Shown here piece after piece: positions 52,962-59,840 of a stretch of DNA of 64,000 nucleotides. Positions within the stretch are counted from its first letter, which is position 1; each line of letters opens with the position of its first letter. Location of the stretch: positions 59,496-123,495 of the forward strand of contig NZ_JACJVI010000016.1 in assembly GCF_014237835.1 (NCBI RefSeq), given 5' to 3'. The translations under genes were made by a program, and so were the position numbers. The notes below the pieces were generated by a model. The model did no database searches. It was not told the origin of the DNA and was given only the letters and a program-made list of their open reading frames with translations. Source of the stretch: Rhizobium sp. AQ_MP. GTDB lineage: Bacteria > Pseudomonadota > Alphaproteobacteria > Rhizobiales > Rhizobiaceae.

Positions 52962-54464
52962 ATGACGGTCTCCTTAGGTAATGAGTGTTTCATGTGGTCC
53001 AAAATGAGCAGGTTGCATCATCACCTCGTCGCTCCCATCGGAACGACAGACGGCTCGATCTTTAAGCGGCATCGATGGGTGATCTTTGGCCTGCTGCTGA
53101 CCTCCTGCCAGAATGGTCCTGCAACACTCTCAGACATTGCCACGTCCCTGCCCTCGCAGCAGGTTGCGGAGACTGGCGTTCAGCTGCAACGGCCGCAGCG
53201 ACAAGCCTGGTGGCTGGCACTCAACGACAGACAGCTCAACCAGATCGTCGCCAGCGTGGAAAAGGACAATCTGTCGATCGCTCAGGCCCGCGAGCGTCTG
53301 GCTGCAGCCTCGGCCGTCGCACATTCTGCATCATCGCAGTTCTTGCCCAACGTCGGTCTTTCAGGGTCGGCAACGGGTGCAAACGTCAAATCGAAAGTCG
53401 ATGACATCTCCCGACGTCCGGCTCAGCTCAATCTTGAGACGACGTGGGAGATCGCACTTTTTGGCCAGGACGGTTTGGCGCGGCAATCCGCTGATCTGGA
53501 ACGGCAGATGGCCGCCGAAGACGTCAACGCGGCAAAGCTGTCGATCACCGCGGAAGCCGCCATCAGTTACGTGCGGCTAAGGGCACTCCAGCATCAGCGC
53601 CAGAGTTTGGACCTCCTCTCATCGGCCACCGCTCGGGCAAGAAACATCGCAGTGGTCCGCTCCACAAGCGGACTGGGTACCCGTCTGGAAGCGGAGACCG
53701 CAGATGTCGACAGCGCGGCAGTCGAGATGAAGAAGCGTGCCCTCGACAGCGCAATTGCAGACGAGATCCAGCGCATTGCCATTCTGCAGGGCTTGCCCGA
53801 AGGCGACGCCGCCTTGGCAGCCGCAGCACCCCAACCGGTGGCAAGCAACGCTTCCGTGGCACAAATTCCGGCGGACGCGCTCCGGCAACGTCCAGATGTT
53901 CAAAGAGCTGAACTGGCCGTTCTGAAAGCCGGCGCCGAGGTTGGAATTGCCGAGTCGGATCTTTATCCGAAGCTTCATCTGTCCGGAATGATCGGACTGG
54001 GATCACCAGTCTCAGGCTCCATCCTGGGAGTGATGGGTGGACCGTCCCTTCAGATGCCCATCTTCGACTACGGCAAGCGCCTGGATATCGTCGAGGCGAG
54101 GAAGGCGCAGATGCGAGAGGCCGTCGCGGCCTATCGCCAGGCCGTTCTTGCGGCCCATGGCGAAGCCTCGTCTGCCCTTCGTGCTCTGAATGTTGCGCGT
54201 CTCGAAACGGCACGCGCGAAGGCCAGCCATGCTGCGGCCAGGAAGAATCTCAAAGCTGCGGAACGCCTGGCCCATGAGGGGCTCTCGGATCCCTCGCTCC
54301 TCGTTACGCGCCAGATCGCGACGGCAGAGGCCAATCAGCTCGTCATTCAGGCCATCAGAGATGAAGCAGAAGCGCTGATCGCGGTCGCAAGGGCAACGGG
54401 GGGCAGTCTGACCGGCATGCCCAAAGCTGCTGCACCTTATCCTGCCGTGCCGGGACGCAGTTGA
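52962..54464 (+). CDS. Outer-membrane efflux lipoprotein (TolC/NodT family)
   Basis: The 500-residue protein has a short basic N-terminus, hydrophobic WVIFGLLL and a lipobox TSC, so Cys is lipidated. Two OEP repeats follow, with long helices (SIAQARERLAAASAVAHSASSQFLPNVGLSGSA and ALRQRPDVQRAELAVLKAGAEVGIAESDLYPKLHLSG) typical of NodT-type channels. In-frame ATGs at 52962, 52992 and 53004 are all possible, and the last two give a more usual signal-peptide length. It lies 88 bases after the biosynthetic genes and one base before the permease gene, so it is probably their outer-membrane exit. Confidence 0.9.
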   Translation: MTVSLGNECFMWSKMSRLHHHLVAPIGTTDGSIFKRHRWVIFGLLLTSCQNGPATLSDIATSLPSQQVAETGVQLQRPQRQAWWLALNDRQLNQIVASVEKDNLSIAQARERLAAASAVAHSASSQFLPNVGLSGSATGANVKSKVDDISRRPAQLNLETTWEIALFGQDGLARQSADLERQMAAEDVNAAKLSITAEAAISYVRLRALQHQRQSLDLLSSATARARNIAVVRSTSGLGTRLEAETADVDSAAVEMKKRALDSAIADEIQRIAILQGLPEGDAALAAAAPQPVASNASVAQIPADALRQRPDVQRAELAVLKAGAEVGIAESDLYPKLHLSGMIGLGSPVSGSILGVMGGPSLQMPIFDYGKRLDIVEARKAQMREAVAAYRQAVLAAHGEASSALRALNVARLETARAKASHAAARKNLKAAERLAHEGLSDPSLLVTRQIATAEANQLVIQAIRDEAEALIAVARATGGSLTGMPKAAAPYPAVPGRS

Positions 54465-54465
54465 C

Positions 54466-55602
54466 ATGTCGATCTCGATCGCACGCAAGACACTGCTGCA
54501 CGAATGGCGTCGCTTTCTTCCTGCCACGATCGCCATTGCCTTCTCCGGCGTCCTGATGAGTGTTCAGGGCGCCCTGCTGCTTGGCATCGTCGGCGCAAAT
54601 AGTCTCTACGTGACGCAATCCACCGCCACGTACTGGGTCGGATTTCCAGGGACGCAAAGCGTTGATCTTGGACGCACGATCCCGGCCAGTGTTGCAACGG
54701 ATCTCTATGCCCAACCGGCGATTTCGCATGTCGAACCGATCCTGTTCGGGTCGGGCGACTGGAGAGGAACAATCGGTGGTGGGGGTGTCAGCGTTACCGT
54801 GCTGGGCATAGACACGTCGGGCGACGCTGAAGCCCTGGCCCGCATCGTTCCCAATCAGCTTCGAAACGCCCTGAGTGAGCCAAGCACGGTTGTGGTCGAC
54901 ATCGCGGACGCGTCGAAACTCTCGACGAAGAAGGGCGGGGTCGCTGAAGTGAACGGACGCTCCGTGCGCATCGTCGGCTACATAGATGGGCTTCGTGGCT
55001 TGGGGGGTGTCAATGTGGTCGCCTCGCTGGAAACCGCGCGTCAACTGGATCAGAGCCTTCCCAGCAACGGAGGCGCCACCTATTTCCTCTACGACGTCAA
55101 GCCGGGCATGAGCGGTTCCACCGTACAGGAGCAACTGAACAGCTTCAGCGATGTCCGTCGCTTCGAAGTCTGGTCGGCAGAGGAACTCGCATCGATGACC
55201 ACGATGTATATGCTCCTCGATTCGGGTGCGGGCATTGCGTTCATCTTCGCGACCTTGATCGCTGTCATGATCGGCGCCGTCATCACGAGTCAGACCTTGA
55301 TGGCGGCAGTCGCAGGCACCGTTCCTCAATACGCCACCCTCAGGGCTCTGGGTGTTCCGTTCGACCGCTTGAGAATCATCGTGATCGAACAGGCGGGTTG
55401 GGTCGCTCTCTTTGGCTTTGTCATCAGCCTGATCTTGAGTGTGGCAATCGCCATAATAGCGTCGATCTACCGCGTTCCCTTCGAATTGCGCTTCAGCATC
55501 GTCGCGGCTGCCTCGACTGTGGTTCTTCTTGTTGCGGCGGTTGCCTGCTTGCTTGCGATTCACCGCTTGCGGGACACCGATCCCGCCACGCTTTTGAGGT
55601 AA
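54466..55602 (+). CDS. DevC/FtsX-like ABC exporter permease
   Basis: The 378-residue inner-membrane permease has an N-terminal helix (residues ~20-45), a periplasmic domain to ~235 and three C-terminal helices (SGAGIAFIFATLIAVMIGAVI, WVALFGFVISLILSVAIAII, and a last one before HRLRDTDPATLLR). This matches the MacB/FtsX permease fold and especially DevC-type proteins (~380 residues) that pair with separate ATPase and adaptor genes. It starts one base after the lipoprotein stop. The DPATLLR ending is typical. Confidence 0.87.
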   Translation: MSISIARKTLLHEWRRFLPATIAIAFSGVLMSVQGALLLGIVGANSLYVTQSTATYWVGFPGTQSVDLGRTIPASVATDLYAQPAISHVEPILFGSGDWRGTIGGGGVSVTVLGIDTSGDAEALARIVPNQLRNALSEPSTVVVDIADASKLSTKKGGVAEVNGRSVRIVGYIDGLRGLGGVNVVASLETARQLDQSLPSNGGATYFLYDVKPGMSGSTVQEQLNSFSDVRRFEVWSAEELASMTTMYMLLDSGAGIAFIFATLIAVMIGAVITSQTLMAAVAGTVPQYATLRALGVPFDRLRIIVIEQAGWVALFGFVISLILSVAIAIIASIYRVPFELRFSIVAAASTVVLLVAAVACLLAIHRLRDTDPATLLR

Positions 55603-55605
55603 GAC

Positions 55606-56319
55606 ATGTTGCCTGTCCTCAGCGCCCAAAACCTTTCGAAGTCCTTCACGATCCATAATATTCACATGAAGGCCCTGTCGAATGTCTCGGTCGACATCTT
55701 TCCGGGCGACTTCACCTTGCTGATTGGGCCATCCGGCTGCGGCAAAAGCACGCTCCTCGCCATCCTCAGCGGGATGACCATGCCCGATGAAGGGTCCGTC
55801 CATGCTCGGAATGTGCCGCTCTCGTCTCTGCGCGACTCTGACCGCGATAGATTCCGCCTGAGGTTTTGTGGCTTCGTCTTTCAAGGTTTCAACCTCTTCC
55901 CCGGCTTGACGGCCGTGGAGCAGGTGCAGGTACCTCTCGATTACATGGCCGTTCCTGCGGCGGAAGCACGCGAACGGGCTGTTGCTGCTCTGGCCAGCGT
56001 GGGCCTTTCGAAGAGAAGCCATTTGCGACCGGCAGAAATGTCAGGGGGCGAGAAGCAGCGTGTCGCCATAGCCCGGGCAATCGTCAAGAAGCCCGCCATC
56101 CTGTTCGCAGACGAACCGACCAGCGCGCTCGACAGCGAAAACGGGCGAAACATCGTCGCGATACTCCAGTCGATAGCCAGGACATCAGGCTCGGCGGTGC
56201 TGTGTGTGTCACACGACATGCGTCTCGTGAAACAGGCGGATCGAGTCCTCCAGATGGAAGATGGCCGCCTGCTCCGAGATATCCGCCCTTCTTCCAGTCA
56301 AAGTTCCACAGGGTCTTAA
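55606..56319 (+). CDS. DevA/LolD-like ABC exporter ATPase
   Basis: The 237-residue ATPase shows Walker A GPSGCGKST, Q-loop VFQGFNLFPGLTAVEQV, signature MSGGEKQR, Walker B AILFADEPTSALD and switch CVSHDMRLV. Sequence and length match the MacB/LolD/DevA group. It starts three bases after the permease stop and is followed four bases later by the adaptor gene. Confidence 0.92.
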   Translation: MLPVLSAQNLSKSFTIHNIHMKALSNVSVDIFPGDFTLLIGPSGCGKSTLLAILSGMTMPDEGSVHARNVPLSSLRDSDRDRFRLRFCGFVFQGFNLFPGLTAVEQVQVPLDYMAVPAAEARERAVAALASVGLSKRSHLRPAEMSGGEKQRVAIARAIVKKPAILFADEPTSALDSENGRNIVAILQSIARTSGSAVLCVSHDMRLVKQADRVLQMEDGRLLRDIRPSSSQSSTGS

Positions 56320-56323
56320 ACAA

Positions 56324-57244
56324 ATGAAATTTCTCCCTCGCATGAAACGACCTGCGGTACCTACGGTCTGCGCCGTCGTCCTGGGCATCGCACTTGTCTA
56401 TGTCACAGCGCTTTCTCCGAATGCGGAAGAGGAGACCGACAGGACTGACCTGGTCGGCCCTCCCATCCAGGCTGCGGCTCGAGGGGTCGTGGATATTCCG
56501 GGCGGCCTTTTGCGCATCACTTCGCCTCGCGATGGTATCGTCGCCTCGCTGCTGGTGAGCGAAGGCGATCAGGTGAAGGCAGGCGATGTGCTGGCCGTGC
56601 TCGATTCTGCCCAGGAAGAGTTTTCCGCGCGGGTTGCATCGGAGGAAGCGCTACAGGCGGAGCAGCAGCATGAACTGCTCCAATTGAAGATGGCGAACCT
56701 TTCGCGCCAGGCAGACCGCATCAAACGCGCAGCAGCGGGAAATGCCATCTCCGATCAAGCCCTCGATGAGGCCCTCGCCGCCAGAGATCACCTTGCCGTC
56801 GAACTCAAGGTAGCGGCTTCCGTTGTCGCAGCTGCGCGGATCCGGCGGGATATGGCGGCGCGCGAAGTCGAGATGCGAACAATCCGCGCTCCCGTAAACG
56901 GTTCCATTATCCGGCAGGGGATCAAGGCCGGCGAGTTTGCCACCGCGAATGGCGCAACTGAGATGTTCACGATCCTCCCGGAAGGTCAGAAGATCGTCAG
57001 GGCGGAAATCCCTGAGCAGTTCCTTGACCGGGTGAAGCCTGGTGTTCCGGTCGAAATCGTGCAGGAGGACAGAACAGGAAAAGGATATCAGGGACGCATC
57101 AGCCGTATTTCTCCGGTCTTGATGCAGTCGACGGGGATGCCGGGGGAACGCAACGACATCCGCACAGCAACCTCGATTGTCATGGTCAGCCCGGATGCGC
57201 CCTTCCGGGTAGGGCAACGCGTGATCATCCGCGTCTACAAATAA
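56324..57244 (+). CDS. HlyD/DevB-like periplasmic adaptor
   Basis: The 306-residue adaptor has an N-terminal anchor (VPTVCAVVLGIALVYVTALSP), a lipoyl half (ITSPRDGIVASLLVSEGDQVKAGDVLAVLD), a coiled coil (~95-190), and a second lipoyl half (TIRAPVNGSIIRQGIKAGEFA) with a beta-barrel. The ATG at 56324 is chosen because it begins MKFLPRMKRP just after the ATPase stop. It bridges the DevC-like permease to the NodT-type channel. Last gene of the export unit. Confidence 0.88.
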   Translation: MKFLPRMKRPAVPTVCAVVLGIALVYVTALSPNAEEETDRTDLVGPPIQAAARGVVDIPGGLLRITSPRDGIVASLLVSEGDQVKAGDVLAVLDSAQEEFSARVASEEALQAEQQHELLQLKMANLSRQADRIKRAAAGNAISDQALDEALAARDHLAVELKVAASVVAAARIRRDMAAREVEMRTIRAPVNGSIIRQGIKAGEFATANGATEMFTILPEGQKIVRAEIPEQFLDRVKPGVPVEIVQEDRTGKGYQGRISRISPVLMQSTGMPGERNDIRTATSIVMVSPDAPFRVGQRVIIRVYK

Positions 57245-57847
57245 CGCGGATGCCTCGAATTCAGGCATGACAATCGAGAGACGCCGCCGGTAGCTTCGCT
57301 GCCGAAGATGGCGGAAACGTCGAGAAATGGCGTGACCGCCTTCTCCGAGGCAACCGAGAGGTCCTCGATCGGATCCTGATAGGTCCGATGGGTCCGATGT
57401 GCCGTCCACGGGAGGCTGGCCCTCCGATGAAAAGAGGAGCTTCGCCAGCTATTCGGTCCCGCTTGACCTGATGGCTGGCGTATCTGTCCTGTCAGACGGT
57501 GAACCTTGCTTGAGGAGGCTTCGCCGGTTCGGCTGATCCGGCCCCCTGCCGCTTCCTGCGTTTTCGAGATACATCTGCCTCCGGATACGATCTGCGCAAT
57601 ATCTCGACGAAATCTCCACAGAGCCGTGGTGAGTGCCATTCCATGAAATGGCTGTCAGCCTCCGCAAACCGTGTTCGGCCCCGCTCTGCTGTGGTGATTT
57701 CCTTCATCCGCCCGCAGCTGCAGCAGGACGCCCCCTGAAACGTCATGCAGGTGTCGCGAACATTGCCGGCTTGGGAGATGCGTTAACCCGCTGGATGCGA
57801 TGCTGAAATGCTGTCTTGGACAATCCAGAGAACAATGAGATCAGACC
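57245..57847. other. Intergenic region, possibly decayed
   Basis: These 603 bases lie between the adaptor gene and the exporter gene. A 6-bp hairpin (ATGCCT 57250-57255 / AGGCAT 57263-57268) just after the adaptor could be a weak terminator. On the minus strand, an 84-codon frame from ATG 57746 and a 134-codon frame ending at 57235 look partly protein-like but match no family I know. They may be a frame-disrupted relic. I make no gene call. Confidence 0.35.
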
Positions 57848-59626
57848 ATGCATGACCCGGATGACAACTTCGAGGATTACGAGGCTTCGGCACAGCGCCA
57901 CACGCCCTGGAGGCGCGTCCTGGCCCTCTTTCGTCCCCATAAAACGGCCCTGCTGGTCGTACTCGGCCTGATCATCCTCGCTGGTATTGCGGGTGCGACG
58001 ACGCCCTTCATGATGCGCGCGATCATCGATAACGCCTTGCCGGCCCGCGATGCCGGCCTCCTGGTCTGGCTCTGCCTCGGACTTTTCGGCGTCGCCATCT
58101 TGGCCGCCGTTGCCGGCGTGCTGCAAGCCTACGTCTCGACCCATATCGGCCAGCAGCTCATGCATGAGCTGCGGGTTGCGCTATATGAGCATCTGCAATC
58201 GCTTTCGCTTGCCTTTTTTGCCACGGCGCGCACCGGCGAGGTGCAGTCGCGCATGTCGAGCGACATTGCCGGCCTTCAATCCCTGTTCACGAATACCGCA
58301 ACGGACGTCGCCCGCAATGTCAGTGTCGTGCTAACGACCGTTGTCGCCATGATCCTGCTCGACTGGCGCCTGGCGCTTGCCTCGCTTGCCTTCATGCCGA
58401 TCCTGCTCTGGCTCAACAATCGCGTGGCTTCGGTGCGCGAGCGGCTGACCTTCGAGCAGCAGGAGCGGATTGCCGACATGTCTGCGACGGTGACGGAGTC
58501 GCTCTCGGCGGGCGGTTTCATCCTCGCCCGCACCATGGGCCGCGCACGCCATCTCACACGGCTGTTCCGCGAAACCTCGTCCGACGTCGCGCGGCTTGAG
58601 CTGCGATCCCATACGGCCGGACAGTGGGAATTCGCCCTCATCATGTTTGCGCTCGATATCCTGCCGGCCCTGACCTTCCTCATTGGCGGGCTGATGCTGG
58701 CAAAGGGCTTCGGCGTTTCGATTGGTACCCTGGTTGCGCTCATCGCCTTGCAGGAACAGCTGCTTTGGCCGATGCTCGAGCTGTTCGAGGCGCGGGTAGA
58801 ACTGCGCAAAGCCAGAGCTCTGTTGACGCGGGTCTTCGGCTACCTTGATACGAAACCGACACTCGTCGAGCCTGCCCATCCGGTCGACGTCGATGTGAAC
58901 AGCCTTCGGGGCGCGATCGCCTTCGAAGACGTCTCGTTCTCCTATCCCGCATCGGAGCGCCAGACGCTCGACCATATCACCTTGCGCATGGAGGCGGGCA
59001 CGCACACGGCAATCGTCGGCAGCACCGGTTCTGGAAAGAGCACGCTCGGTTATCTGCTGGCACGCCTCTACGATCCAGACAGCGGCCGTGTGATGCTGGA
59101 CGGCATCGACATCAAGGATTTCAGCTTTGAAACCCTCTCGCACATCATCGGTGTCGTGACCCAGGATCCGTTCCTTCTCAATGCCAGCATCGAGGAGAAT
59201 CTGCGCTTTGCCAAACCGGAGGCATCACCGGCCGAGATCGCGCAGGCACTCCAACTTGCGCAGCTGACCGAGAAGGTGGCGAGCCTGCCCCGCGGTCTAC
59301 AGACCGAAGTCGGCGAACGCGGATACCAGTTTTCAGGCGGTGAAAGGCAGCGGCTGTCTTTGGCCCGCACGATCCTGCGCAATCCGCGCATCCTCCTGCT
59401 CGACGAGGCAACAAGCGCGCTCGATCCCCAGACCGAGAATGCACTGTCTGCGGCGCTTGCGGCGCGTCACAATCGCACGGTGGTTTCGATCGCGCATCGC
59501 CTGTCGACGGTGCGCCACGCAGACCAGATCGTGGTACTCGAAGACGGCCGCATCGTCGAAATCGGAAATCACGATCAGCTGATTGCCGCCAATGGACGCT
59601 ACCGCCAGCTTGCGACGATAGGCTGA
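57848..59626 (+). CDS. ABC exporter, membrane-ATPase fusion (MsbA/LmrA type)
   Basis: The 592-residue homodimeric half-transporter has six membrane helices in residues ~20-325. The ATPase domain has Walker A GSTGSGKST, Q-loop VTQDPFLLNASIEENL, Walker B ILLLDEATSALD and switch IAHRLSTV. The signature is FSGGERQR rather than LSGGQ, a known tolerated variant. It probably exports lipids or drugs. It is a single-gene unit, convergent with the c-di-GMP gene beyond a 14-bp hairpin. The weak ribosome site and preceding empty region suggest independent expression. Confidence 0.92.
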   Translation: MHDPDDNFEDYEASAQRHTPWRRVLALFRPHKTALLVVLGLIILAGIAGATTPFMMRAIIDNALPARDAGLLVWLCLGLFGVAILAAVAGVLQAYVSTHIGQQLMHELRVALYEHLQSLSLAFFATARTGEVQSRMSSDIAGLQSLFTNTATDVARNVSVVLTTVVAMILLDWRLALASLAFMPILLWLNNRVASVRERLTFEQQERIADMSATVTESLSAGGFILARTMGRARHLTRLFRETSSDVARLELRSHTAGQWEFALIMFALDILPALTFLIGGLMLAKGFGVSIGTLVALIALQEQLLWPMLELFEARVELRKARALLTRVFGYLDTKPTLVEPAHPVDVDVNSLRGAIAFEDVSFSYPASERQTLDHITLRMEAGTHTAIVGSTGSGKSTLGYLLARLYDPDSGRVMLDGIDIKDFSFETLSHIIGVVTQDPFLLNASIEENLRFAKPEASPAEIAQALQLAQLTEKVASLPRGLQTEVGERGYQFSGGERQRLSLARTILRNPRILLLDEATSALDPQTENALSAALAARHNRTVVSIAHRLSTVRHADQIVVLEDGRIVEIGNHDQLIAANGRYRQLATIG

Positions 59627-59659
59627 CCACCTCGTCGGTCTCATCTCTGGCCCAATGCC

Positions 59660-59698
59660 CCACCTGCATGATCTGCACTCTGCCGATCATGCAGGTGG
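59660..59698. terminator. Perfect 14-bp hairpin between convergent genes
   Basis: CCACCTGCATGATC (59660-59673) and GATCATGCAGGTGG (59685-59698) are exact complements around an 11-base loop. It lies between the exporter stop (59626) and the stop of the opposing c-di-GMP gene (59841). There is no T-run, but the place suggests a two-way transcription barrier or end-protecting structure. Confidence 0.5.
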
Positions 59699-59840
59699 AC
59701 GAGGGTCCCGCCGGCCGCGCTTCCAGGATCAGATCGGGGTGGGTGGGGCGCACTTCTTCGGCTTGGACGGTCAGACCGGCTGCGGTCGCCCTATGGCCCC
59801 GACAAGCTCCGAGGTCTCCTTTCGAGTGAGCGATGACAGC

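Noticed and set aside
54355..56022. Long minus-strand open frame (555 codons) opposite the DevC/DevA-like genes
   Set aside because: Charged low-complexity translation without family features; the plus strand has complete ABC exporter genes.
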